A model generated the notes under the pieces. The model made no database searches and was not told the DNA's origin. It saw only the letters and a program-made list of their open reading frames with translations. A DNA stretch of 64,000 bases from Kappaphycus alvarezii. Its lineage: Eukaryota > Rhodophyta > Florideophyceae > Gigartinales > Solieriaceae. The DNA lies in NCBI GenBank assembly GCA_002205965.3, contig NADL03000060.1:186001-250000 (forward strand). Reading direction: 5' to 3'. Shown piece by piece: positions 1-8,102 of the stretch. Position 1 is the stretch's first letter. Each line of letters starts with the position of its first letter. Both the position numbers and the translations under genes were made by a program.

Positions 1-1057
1 ATAAAGCAAATCAATTCCTCGCACAATAATCGTTTCATAATCGTTTTCTACCATACCGTCACGCTTCTGCAAGCGCTGGTGATGCGTTCATCCACCATTC
101 TTGCTTCCAGATTTCCAACAATCGCGACCATGATTTTTCTCACAGGTGAAGACAAAAGAAAAACAATGATCTCTGCAACGTTAGAAGACTAGAAAAGAAC
201 GGATGACGAAATCAAAACTGAGAAGCACAGAATTCCATTCTCGCGGTGTAGGAGCTGGTTTGAAGGTTCTTACCTTTCCGAAATTCTCTTCAGCGTCCAT
301 CGTCTCGGAAAAATTGAAACAAGGATCATTCGCCTCTCTAAGGATCTTAGCGGGAGAATAATGGTGACAAACGACCAGAAAGATGGCCGGTGGCTGGTTC
401 GAATGACAGAGGGCTGGTAGATCCCGATAGGTAGATTTAAGAGTGAAGAATGGTCCATTCGAGCTGCTTATAAGCGGTTAAAATGCCGCTCATCATCCCT
501 GTCTGATGGTTTCCTTTCAATGCTCAAACGCGATCTCCCTTGATAAAAAATGCCATTTAGGCTCTTTTGAAGCATGATCAAGGACTCTGATTTCATTACT
601 GTGCCGAATGTTGATATGGCTTATACAGTCTGACGTGAGAAATCACTGTATTCCGTAGGTCGTACATTTTCTAATGCCTCTGTTTATGGTAATGATTCTA
701 AAACTGGCTATATTAAGATATGACCTGATATGTAGCACTGTACAGTTCTATCTTATGTAAACTTAGTTATGACAAAAAAAGAAGTGTTTCCCAAATTACT
801 TACAGCGACCGGTAGTGATACTGTACCGATTTATTTAGTACAGTGTAAGATTTGATTTTACAGTACGATTTACCAACATTTCCAATTAACTGAACAATTC
901 AAAAAAAGGTGCAGAAGACATTAGGATTTCAATTTTATTAAGAATTTGAAATTGGTCGAGAGAAATACCTCTTCAATGTAATTGCATGATTTCAATTCTG
1001 ACTGTAAATGGCGTTTACATCAAACTCACAGTATCCTCACTCATTAACCTAACCCCC
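1..1057. other. Unassigned sequence, no gene recognised
   Basis: I see no convincing coding region or repeat here. The longest open frame (270-458, minus) has no recognisable motif. The right end abuts an LTR at 1058, and the five bases before that LTR do not match the bases after the opposite LTR, so no target duplication helps to place the boundary. Confidence 0.5.
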
Positions 1058-1340
1058 TGAAATGCTTGTTTTTGTTTACTCTGTCCTCTTCTCTCTCTCG
1101 CCGCCAAGCGGAACCTCCGTCTCATTCCCCCGGACACCGGTCGCCCTCGCGTCATCTTATAGGGCGGCTGGTCTGGGATTTCTACTCATGAACGTGCAAG
1201 TACAGTGTACACTACTACTGTACACTGTACGAGCCCACTTCCCGCTCGTACAGAGTACAGTAGTACTTTATACTGTACGAGCAAACTGGGCCAATCAACA
1301 AGCGACCCTGACCGTCGCGCGATACAAAAATCGCGCGACA
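1058..1340 (-). repeat. 3' LTR of the 1-8 kb Ty3 element
   Basis: It starts TGAAATGCTT and ends GCGCGACA on the plus strand, like the copy at 7826-8052, but is 56 bp longer. The extra bases lie around 1215-1275, are rich in TGTAC/GTACA words and look like a local duplication. In element orientation this is the downstream LTR. A minus-strand TATA-like word (CTATAAGA) lies at 1155-1162. Confidence 0.88.
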
Positions 1341-1342
1341 CG

Positions 1343-1349
1343 CCCCCCC
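1343..1349 (-). promoter_or_regulatory. Polypurine tract
   Basis: Seven C on the plus strand (G on the element strand) lie two bases inside the 3' LTR. This is where Ty3 elements keep the purine tract that primes plus-strand DNA synthesis. Position and composition are seen; the role is inferred. Confidence 0.6.
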
Positions 1350-1356
1350 ACTGATT

Positions 1357-1779
1357 GTGGGCCACGGGCGCCACAATGATAATAACGAGCTTCCAGCTCA
1401 GCTTCCCTTTCACCTAGAGGGCCCCCTCATCACCACCCCATGCCCGACTCGCCCACCATCCATTCCACCGACCTCAGTCCCTACTCGCCCTACTCAACTT
1501 GTCAGTCTAATCAACCCTTCAATCTCGGTCGGGCGAACGACTGAGGTGCCGCCAAACGGCCAGTATACGCCCGGAGGTCCCAATTCCTCCAGACTCTGTC
1601 AACCCGTTCCCTCATCTCAACCTCTCGTCTTCGACAACCGGGCACCGTTGAGCTCTCCCCCGCTGCCCTCGAACTTATCTTGAACCATCTTTCTTCTCTG
1701 CAACTCCCACCGTTCTGCACCGCCTTGAACGCTTAACCCCTTCGCAACTCCTTCCTTCTCTTTCCTTTTTTTTTTCTCA
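1357..1779 (+). other. Leader region of the antisense gene, with a Pro-rich open frame
   Basis: This is C- and T-rich sequence between the LTR and the H3-like start codon. A 108-residue plus-strand frame (1357-1683) is rich in Pro, Thr and Ser with no motif, and may only reflect base composition. A T-run (1765-1776) sits just before the ATG at 1780. It is most simply the 5' untranslated or promoter region of the downstream gene. Confidence 0.35.
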
Positions 1780-2118
1780 ATGGCTCGAACGAAGCAGCTT
1801 GATCGTTTGAGCACCGGTGGCCGTGCACCTCGCAAGAACATCGCCACTAAAGCGGCGCGAGTCGCCCGCGGTGCAAAGGGGCCTCCTCCGGTGGCTAGAG
1901 CGAATTTGATGCGGCTATTTTCGGAGCGTTCCGACATCAGGAAGGTGCTTTTCCTCGGTAGGGAGGAGCGGAACCCTTTCGTCATCCACACCGACGCCTG
2001 TGGAATACATCCATACCGCGTCTCTCGTCAGGAGTTCCTCGATCTCTTCGGGACTCACATCACAGATTACGTGATTCACTACGTTGGTGACGAAGTCACT
2101 TGGGAGGATGCTTTTTAA
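1780..2118 (+). CDS. Histone H3 tail-mimic protein, antisense accessory ORF of a Ty3 element
   Basis: 112 codons from a clear ATG (G at +4) to TAA. After the initiator Met, residues 1-26 align without gaps to the universal H3 tail: ARTKQ, then STGGRAPRK, then ATKAAR, 20 of 26 identical. K4, R2, T3, R8, S10, T11, R17, K18, K23 and R26 are kept; K9 is Leu, K14 is Arg and K27 is Val. The rest (about residues 40-112) is not the histone fold: I see no H3 alpha helices, and it begins MRLFSERSD and runs into a beta-rich acidic stretch (HYVGDEVTW). The gene lies on the strand opposite gag-pol and converges on the integrase end. The same frame stays open after the TAA for about 110 codons, so the stop may be a mutation or an error in a T-run. 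The H3 similarity is seen directly; a role in binding H3 readers or modifiers is inference. Confidence 0.8.
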   Translation: MARTKQLDRLSTGGRAPRKNIATKAARVARGAKGPPPVARANLMRLFSERSDIRKVLFLGREERNPFVIHTDACGIHPYRVSRQEFLDLFGTHITDYVIHYVGDEVTWEDAF

Positions 2119-3100
2119 CTCGGTCTCACGGAATGCCAGCACGATCGGCGCGTGTACGATGGAGTACGGGAAGAGGATTGGATTATCAGCACGGTCCGCT
2201 GGGACGACGACGCCCAGACTTATAGAGCAATCAACACGGAAACGGGAGAGGAGCACTCAGTTTTGCTCTACACTCTCGCATTTTCCGGCCCCCAAGAGCC
2301 AGACGGTCACTCCATCTCTCGTCGGGCCCGGTTCTCTTTGGGGTGTGAAGGTCGACTCAGTGCTGTGTCGCGCGTCCAGGTGGTGCCAACTTCATCCTGG
2401 TCGTCACCTCCAGTTGTCATCAGCTCGTTCCAGGGAGCCCCGTGCTTCCCCTGATTCTCTCTTGGCCTCTCCTCGCACTGATGTGTATTCCGTGATGATA
2501 CTGACTTATGCATCTGTTTCTCAATCTCCAACGCCCTTTGGCAGTTGGGTGCCTCCCGTCGCACGAGAGTGGTTGGAGTACTATGAGGGTAACGATCGAG
2601 CTTTGAAGGCCGATGTCACACGTTGGGGTCGCATCAGGAGCCTGAGGGACGCCCAGAAGCATGCGCCTCCACGCTCGTTCATTCTCCATCAAATCTTTCG
2701 TCTCAACCCGAGCATCAAAGAGACCTTGGCTCTTCCTAGTGGTGTCTACGTCGTGACGATCGAGGGTTCCCATGTTGTCCATCACTGCGTCACTATGAAC
2801 AACGAGACGGGCCAGATATGGGACCCGTGTGAGCGCTTTGCCTTGGAGCTCTCCTCTCAAGATCTTTGTGAATGCTTCGGTGATTCATTCATTTCTATCC
2901 TAGAGGTTCGGAAGGCGGCGCTCGCTAAGCCAGGAAAGCGCAGGAAGCGGCGCCCTGGTCGCAACTCCTTGTCCGTCCGGAAGCGCGAGAGGAGTATTAG
3001 AGAGAACCAGGGGGGCAGCAGCGCCGCTCCCTATTTGCTCAAGATTCAAGACTTCACTCACAATGTTTACGATTTCTCTGTGTGCTTCTTCGGTACTTAG
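2119..3100 (+). pseudogene. Downstream part of the H3-mimic gene: Tudor-like stretch and His-Asp domain, frame broken
   Basis: After the TAA at 2116-2118 the same frame stays open to 2454. At 2180-2270 it contains TVRWDDD..YRAINTETGEE, a pattern like small beta-barrel Tudor/agenet domains; this call is tentative. From about 2450 the coding sense moves to a second frame that runs to TAG at 3100. That part has a helical WLEYYEGND region, then SGVYVVTIEG..HHCV..NNETGQIWDPCE, which resembles the His and Asp strands of papain-fold cysteine peptidases. I cannot find a convincing Cys nucleophile upstream; the likely site reads DVYSVM. The tail carries a basic run (KPGKRRKRRPGR) like a nuclear localisation signal. 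At least one stop and one frame change must be explained before this can be one protein with the H3-like part. Confidence 0.5.
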
Positions 3101-3192
3101 CCTTCTATCATGCGTTCTTTGCTTTCATCGCACTGCAATCTACTCGATTCTTGCCTCTTCTTCTCTCATGTCCTCGAATTTCTTGTTCTTCC

Positions 3193-4515
3193 TTAATTGA
3201 ATAAATGGGTCGATCTCTTCTGATACGGGACAATCCGGCGAGCGTGAATTGCCTTCCTCGTAACGCGGCCGGTGGAGGAAAGTAACTCGTAGCGAGGGTG
3301 GTTCGCCTTCGTCACCCTCCACGGTCCATAGTAATAAGAGTCGAAAGCCGGCCAGTTGCGCCCCTTATTGAAGGCCGCACCGTGCGCTACCAATATTTCA
3401 TCTCCAACATCGAACTTCCTGACTTTTCCTTTCGTCTTGCGGGGTTCGCTGGTCTTCTCCACCACGCCTGCCCGCGTTCTCGAATCGGCTAAGGTCTCTA
3501 TAAGCCGATGATGGGGGCCAGCATCACTGAGAAATGCTACCGAATCGCTGGCCAGCATCCTCGGATTAATTCCATACATCAGTCGAAAAGGGGAAGGGGC
3601 GTCGCTTCGGTCGCGTCTGCGGTAACCGTATAAGACTTTGGGGAGGGCCTCTGCCCAGTCTACCCCACTGCGGACGATAGCCCTTTTGAGCGCGTGCTTG
3701 ATAGTTCCCACCATCCGCTCCGCGCGATCGTTTGCCATTGGCGCGTAAGCAAGCACCGCCTTCCACTCGACTCCCCTCTCTTTCATGTACTCTTGTACCG
3801 ATCCCGCCATAAACGCAGTCGCGTTATCCGAGACAATTCTCGTTGGCGGCCCGAACGGTGATATTATCTCTTCCTCGATGAACCTCATCACCGTATCGGC
3901 CGTAGAATCCGTCGTGGCCCAGGCTATGGGCCACCCTGTCATATGTTCCACAGCGATCAGAATAAATCTCTTCCCATTCTTCGAAGGCTTGAAGGGTCCA
4001 GCAAAGTCCATCGAGAAGGTCTCAAAGAGTCCAGTAACGGGAGCTCTCAAACTCGAGTGATACGTCGGCAACCTTCTCGCATGCTGACACCCATCACGGC
4101 CTTGTACATACTTGGTGACATCACGGTACACCCCAGGCCACCAGAATCGGTCCCTCACGAACTTTCTTGTCGAACCGACGTCCCAGTGGCCAATATCATC
4201 ATGAAAGGTGGCCAGAATCTCCGAGAGCTGATTGATCAGAGGCACTACACGGAGCCTGTCCTTCTCACGACGAAAGAGGGTATCGTTCCAGAGCATGAAA
4301 CTTTTTGCGCTCCGTCTGACTGCAACCTTCTTCTTCAGGTCGGATTCTTGAACCATTTCTCCGGCTAGGAACCGTGCTACATCTGGCAAGTGCGATTTCT
4401 CATGCAACTTTGGGTCTGCCCAATCCACTGTCGCCACCAATCCTTCTGTTATGTTTTCCTCGTTTCTTCTTTCTTCCTTCTTGTTAGGTCTTCTCGAGAT
4501 AATCGGCCGCCCCAT
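3193..4515 (-). CDS. Integrase of the 1-8 kb Ty3 element
   Basis: 440 codons, the 3' end of pol. It has the zinc-binding N-terminal region (FHDDIGHW then RFWWPG); the expected CxxC reads GRDGCQ, so the first Cys is lost. The catalytic core follows: D in SMDFAGP, D in IVSDNA, E in NDRAERM. A GPF/Y-like module (YYYGPW) lies near the C-terminus. No chromodomain follows. It inserts element DNA into the host genome. It overlaps the preceding pol ORF by 32 bases in another frame, so a frame change is needed. It ends 93 bases from the antisense accessory gene, the two genes converging. Loss of the zinc Cys suggests that this copy is inactive. Confidence 0.88.
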   Translation of the reverse strand: MGRPIISRRPNKKEERRNEENITEGLVATVDWADPKLHEKSHLPDVARFLAGEMVQESDLKKKVAVRRSAKSFMLWNDTLFRREKDRLRVVPLINQLSEILATFHDDIGHWDVGSTRKFVRDRFWWPGVYRDVTKYVQGRDGCQHARRLPTYHSSLRAPVTGLFETFSMDFAGPFKPSKNGKRFILIAVEHMTGWPIAWATTDSTADTVMRFIEEEIISPFGPPTRIVSDNATAFMAGSVQEYMKERGVEWKAVLAYAPMANDRAERMVGTIKHALKRAIVRSGVDWAEALPKVLYGYRRRDRSDAPSPFRLMYGINPRMLASDSVAFLSDAGPHHRLIETLADSRTRAGVVEKTSEPRKTKGKVRKFDVGDEILVAHGAAFNKGRNWPAFDSYYYGPWRVTKANHPRYELLSSTGRVTRKAIHARRIVPYQKRSTHLFN

Positions 4516-5365
4516 TTGCCAGTCCCGGACGATACTTGATCTCGAAGTCGTATTCCGCCATCAAATCCATCCACCTTGCCAACCGCCCGTGAATATCTTT
4601 CTTCTTGAATGCGGTTTGAAGGGCTAGATGATCCGTATAAACAACGAAGGGTTTTTCAGACAGGAGGTACACTCGAAACTTCTTAAGAGCGAAAACCACG
4701 GCGAGTGCTTCTCGTTCGCTCGTGGAGTAGCGGCGCTCCTGGTCCGTCATCGTTCGAGAAGCAAACTGAATGGGATGTATTTTCCCGTCTTCTTTCTTCG
4801 AGAGAACAACCCCAAGGGCTGCCGAAGAGGCGTCTGTTTCCACTAGAAAAGGAGAATTGAAATCCGGGAACGCCAATACTGGAGGGGTAGTCAGTTTCCC
4901 CTTCAAGTATTCGAAGGCCTCTTGCATCTCCGGAGTCCACTCGAAAGCCTTCTTAACAGACGTCGCCGCGTGCAACACTGCTGAGCTGTCGGCAAACCCC
5001 CTTATGAAACGTCGGTAGTACCCCGCGAGTCCCAGAAAACTCCTGAGTTCGGTCACGTTTTCCGGCACCGGAGCTTCTACAATATCTTTGATCTTGTCGG
5101 GATCCACCTTCACACCACTTGAATTAACGATGTGGCCAAGCAACTTCACTTCTGATTGAGCAAAGCTGCACTTGGTAACCTTCAACTTCAGTTTCGATTC
5201 TTTTATCCTCCTGAACACTTCCTTGCAATGAGCTATGTGTTCCTCCAATGTCCTCGAGAAGATGACAACGTCGTCCACATAAACCATAGCGAACGGCAAC
5301 CCGCGAAGGACATCATCCATCATCCTTTGAAATGTCGCTGGAGCATTCATGAGTCCGAACGGCAT
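4484..5365 (-). CDS. RT C-terminal half and RNase H of the 1-8 kb Ty3 element
   Basis: This frame starts at the conserved MPFGLMNAPATFQ motif of Ty3 RT, followed by the catalytic YVDD (VYVDDVVIFS), thumb (LGHIVN, LRSFLGLAGYYRRF) and RNase H (VETDASSAALG, SEREALAVV, VYTDHLAL), so the acidic residues of both active sites are present. It copies element RNA to DNA and removes the RNA. The bases just upstream, read in this frame, still encode KEKTTFVSRYGT, so the RT is continuous apart from a frame change with the 5365-6288 segment. No internal stop. Confidence 0.9.
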   Translation of the reverse strand: MPFGLMNAPATFQRMMDDVLRGLPFAMVYVDDVVIFSRTLEEHIAHCKEVFRRIKESKLKLKVTKCSFAQSEVKLLGHIVNSSGVKVDPDKIKDIVEAPVPENVTELRSFLGLAGYYRRFIRGFADSSAVLHAATSVKKAFEWTPEMQEAFEYLKGKLTTPPVLAFPDFNSPFLVETDASSAALGVVLSKKEDGKIHPIQFASRTMTDQERRYSTSEREALAVVFALKKFRVYLLSEKPFVVYTDHLALQTAFKKKDIHGRLARWMDLMAEYDFEIKYRPGLANGAADYLEKT

Positions 5366-5969
5366 TACCTCGAACTTGTACGTTCCATATCGAGAGACAA
5401 AGGTCGTTTTTTCCTTGCAAGACTCGACATCCTAACCTGCCAGTACCCTGTGTAAAGGTCCAACGTTGTGAAGAACTCTGCGCCAGAGAGTTCATCGAAG
5501 ATTTCTTCTATTTTCGGTAGCGGCCAGCGGTCTGGCTTCATCACCCTGTTCAACTGACGGTAATCGACGCAGAACCGGGGCCTTCCGTCTTTCTTCGCGG
5601 CTATCACGACCGGAAAGGACCAGGCGGACCTTGACGGCGTAATGATTCCAGCTTCCAATAATTCCTTCACTTCTTTCTTTACGACCTCGTTATGCCTCGG
5701 CGGCATTCGGCGGGCCTTCGAATGTATCGGTGTCTCGTCCGTCAACTCGAAAGAATGTACCACCGGCACATTAGCAGGCTCCAGGTCGTGAATGTCCCAA
5801 GCTATGACATCCGTTTCCTTGAGAGCTCTCGCCAGCTCCTTCTGATTCTTCTCTTCGAGGTGGTCCAGCTTCGAGGCCAATAGAGCCGAGCGGTCCACCT
5901 CCTCTTTTACCTCCTTCTTAACTTCAGTCTTCGTCGAGCGAGGTAGATCAGGCTCGTATGGTTCCTTGT
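5365..5969 (-). CDS. RT N-terminal half of the 1-8 kb Ty3 element
   Basis: The frame that opens at 6288 takes over from the protease frame near 5969-6050. It carries RT motifs in order: PPRHNEVVKKEVKELLEAG, SFPVVIAAKKDGRPRFCVDY, RQLNRVMKPDRWPLP and FFTTLDLYTGYWQV, holding the first catalytic Asp. It then loses frame after QVRM, and RT continues in the 4484-5365 frame. The overlap with the protease frame means the protease-RT boundary is a frame change, as is common in Ty3 elements, but I cannot tell programmed from mutational. Confidence 0.85.
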
Positions 5970-7369
5970 TAATGATGGCTAAGACCAGGTCTTGTTCGGT
6001 CCGATCCACCATCGCTTTCGCTAGACGACGAGAAAGGATGGAGAGATTCCTCATCGTCTGAACCTTTGGGGGACGTGAAGTCCTCACTATCCGTCTGAGC
6101 CCCATTGACTCTGGACGGCTCGTTGACGAATGGCAACACAACCTCTTCATCTCCAATAACCAAAGTGACGTGTTGGAGTGCATAATCGATGCGCGTCTGG
6201 AGGGCTTCCAAAGTCGGGCTTCCAACAATAACGTCAAACGGGGCATTGTTGACAACCAGGAACTCAAGATGCACAACCATTGACCCATAAGACACCGGCA
6301 CTCCTTTCAGACAACCAAGAACCTCGGCGACAGTTCCGTCTGCTACTGTCACCTGACGATCGGTTTCCGTCGGGGTGAGGGCAAGCCTTTTGCAGAGGTC
6401 CCAAGAGATTAGATTAGGAACTGCACCCGTGTCCAAAAGGGCATGAGTCTCCGTTCCATACAACTTCACGGCTACTACCCTGAGTCGGCGTGGAGCTCCT
6501 GAAGAGTTAACCATCGACGCCTGTGTAACCGGTAACCTCTTGGATAACAATTTCCTTAAAACCCTTCTGGCCTCCTCGGCATCCCCGCGCAATAGTTGCC
6601 CGAAGTTCATTCCTGTGGCAGCGGAAGCCAGTTCAGCGATCACGTTATACTTCCCTACATGATCCTGAAGTCCACCGGATTTCTTCTTCGAATTACGATT
6701 TTCTCTCTTATTCTTCCTCTTTGGGGCAGGAGCCATCATCAGCGGACGATTAGCAGGGGCCTTGTTCAAGATGGCATCCAGATCCATCAAGTTTTCCCTC
6801 CGCTGTTTCGGGAGGGCCTGCCCGTCCGCTCTTCTCTTCGCAGCGGCAACCACGTCCTTTCTGCGAGATTCCTGAAGAACGGCGACCCTGTCATCGTCCT
6901 TCGGCTCTTCATTTTCAATTTTCTCAGACTCAGACCGGGCCCTAGCAACTCCTCTCCGCTGGTCATCACCACGGGGGTTCTTGGACCAGCATGTTGCTTC
7001 CGAATGTCCTCTTCTCCCACAAATTGTACAGCGCGTATCTCGATGCGGATTATGCGGACAACGGCTCGCTCCGTGGCCCTTTTGGTTGCAATAGCTGCAA
7101 AAATAATCCGCATCCGTCTTCACCGGCGGCTTCGTTCCGTCGAATTGCTTCTTCACAAGCAACGATAGTTCAGCGAATTGGTCGGCCAACTTCTCCACCT
7201 TATTTTCCAGATGCTGAGAACTACGAGCATCCGGCCTCTGGAGGATCTTCTTCGGCGCTTCACTCGACGATGATCCTTGACTTCCTTCTCCGTAGAACGT
7301 CTTCTTTCCACTTACGAAGTCCGTGATTGCCTTCTTGAGCCCCTTATAGTCCGAAGGGGCTCTAAACAT
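5969..7369 (-). CDS. Gag C-terminal part and protease of the 1-8 kb Ty3 element
   Basis: 466 codons. Gag part: two perfect CX2CX4HX4C knuckles (CSYCNQKGHGASRC and CTICGRRGHSEATC), which bind element RNA, followed by a charged linker and a Lys/Arg block. Protease: ETHALLDTGAVPNLIS, with the catalytic DTG of aspartic retropepsins, and later VIVGSPTL. Gag coats the RNA; protease cuts the polyprotein. The true gag start is upstream in another frame (7467-7802), so the first Met here is not a real start. Confidence 0.88.
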   Translation of the reverse strand: MFRAPSDYKGLKKAITDFVSGKKTFYGEGSQGSSSSEAPKKILQRPDARSSQHLENKVEKLADQFAELSLLVKKQFDGTKPPVKTDADYFCSYCNQKGHGASRCPHNPHRDTRCTICGRRGHSEATCWSKNPRGDDQRRGVARARSESEKIENEEPKDDDRVAVLQESRRKDVVAAAKRRADGQALPKQRRENLMDLDAILNKAPANRPLMMAPAPKRKNKRENRNSKKKSGGLQDHVGKYNVIAELASAATGMNFGQLLRGDAEEARRVLRKLLSKRLPVTQASMVNSSGAPRRLRVVAVKLYGTETHALLDTGAVPNLISWDLCKRLALTPTETDRQVTVADGTVAEVLGCLKGVPVSYGSMVVHLEFLVVNNAPFDVIVGSPTLEALQTRIDYALQHVTLVIGDEEVVLPFVNEPSRVNGAQTDSEDFTSPKGSDDEESLHPFSSSSESDGGSDRTRPGLSHH

Positions 7370-7466
7370 TACGAATGCGCCATATCTTCTGCCACTGCTT
7401 TCCGAAGCAGGCCGAACGAGGCGGTATCGTTGAATCCAACTCTCTTATATAGAGCGTCCAACTGCG

Positions 7467-7802
7467 CTAGGAGCCCATTACATCCTTCGGGTCCAACCTA
7501 GCGTTTATAGCCTTCTGCAGTTTCTTCTTCCGGCTTCGGGTCTTCCCAAACTCCTCGATGAGCTTGGCCTTAACGATCGAATAGTCCTTCGCCTCCTCCA
7601 CCAATGCTCCGTCTCTCGCGAAAGCCTCATAGTAACGCTCAAACGCCGCGCCCTCGAGGTGGCAAAGGATCTGGAGCGCCTTTTCCTCGTCGTTTTTCCC
7701 GCGCATGACTACATTCTCGTACGCGAAAAGGAAGCGCGCGACGTCGGAAGAAGGGGAACCGTTGAAGGAAACGTGGGGTCTAAGGGAATCGTTCATGTTC
7801 AT
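7467..7802 (-). CDS. Gag N-terminal part of the 1-8 kb Ty3 element
   Basis: It starts at the ATG at 7802 (MNMNDSL), 24 bases inside the 5' LTR; a frame also begins at 7826 but overlaps the primer site and is unlikely. It carries HVSFNGSPSSDVARFL and KNDEEKALQIL, the capsid-like start of Ty3 gag, also found in the gag piece near 27.9 kb. It ends at a stop at 7467, but frames on the same strand down to 7369 continue gag-like sequence (LDALYKRVGF, DTASFGLLRKA), so at least two frame breaks separate it from the knuckle part. Confidence 0.75.
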   Translation of the reverse strand: MNMNDSLRPHVSFNGSPSSDVARFLFAYENVVMRGKNDEEKALQILCHLEGAAFERYYEAFARDGALVEEAKDYSIVKAKLIEEFGKTRSRKKKLQKAINARLDPKDVMGS

Positions 7803-7810
7803 AGTCAACC

Positions 7811-7825
7811 TTGGATGCGGTACCA
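7811..7825 (-). promoter_or_regulatory. Primer-binding site
   Basis: Directly inside the 5' LTR the minus strand reads TGGTACCGCATCC. It begins with the TGG that pairs with the CCA end of a tRNA. Which tRNA primes cannot be told here. Confidence 0.7.
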
Positions 7826-8052
7826 TGAAATGCTTGTTTTTGTTTACTCTGTCCTCTTCTCTCTCTCGCGGCCAAGCGGAACCTACCTCTCCTTCCCCCG
7901 GACTCCGGCCGCCCTCGCGTCATCTTATAGGGCGGCCGTCTGGGATTTCTACTCATGAACGTGCAAGTACAGTGTACGCTACTACTGTACGAGCACACTG
8001 GGCCAATCAACTAGCGACCCTGACCGTCGCGCGACACAAAAATCGCGCGACA
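7826..8052 (-). repeat. 5' LTR of the 1-8 kb Ty3 element
   Basis: 227 bp, TG...CA, matching 1058-1340 over its length with several substitutions and lacking the TGTAC-rich duplication of that copy. A TATA-like word (CTATAAGA, minus strand) at 7923-7930 could place transcription toward gag. The right edge abuts a LINE tail. Confidence 0.88.
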
Positions 8053-8102
8053 GATATAACCGACCACATCTTCCATGCATTAAAATAACCCAAAAATCCC
8101 CC
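8053..8102 (+). repeat. LINE-tail motif
   Basis: It contains ACATCTTCCATGCATTAAAA then AACCCAAAAATCCCCC, nearly identical to 12041-12087 and similar to the 3' end of the LINE at 59311-59356. Taken as a 5'-truncated LINE end beside the LTR. Confidence 0.6.

Larger units (their letters stand above)
1058..8052 (-). mobile_element. Ty3-type LTR retrotransposon with an antisense accessory gene
   Basis: The element is bounded by two copies of one sequence in direct orientation (1058-1340 and 7826-8052), both TG...CA. Read on the minus strand it has a 5' LTR, a primer-binding site starting TGGTAC, gag with two CCHC knuckles, protease (DTGA), RT (YVDD), RNase H and integrase with D, D and E. RT-RNase H-integrase order is that of Ty3 elements. 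I see no chromodomain after the integrase; a GPF/Y-like YYYGPW motif is present. Between the integrase and the 3' LTR is about 1.85 kb holding a plus-strand gene with a histone H3-like N-terminus. Several frame breaks interrupt gag-pol. The LTRs differ by several substitutions and one insertion, so this copy is older than the one at 29.7 kb. No target duplication is seen: the left flank is C-rich and the right flank is GATAT. Confidence 0.9.

Noticed and set aside
1780..2118. A host histone H3 gene or its pseudogene
   Set aside because: Only the first 26-30 residues resemble H3; the globular H3 helices are absent, and the gene lies inside a retrotransposon.
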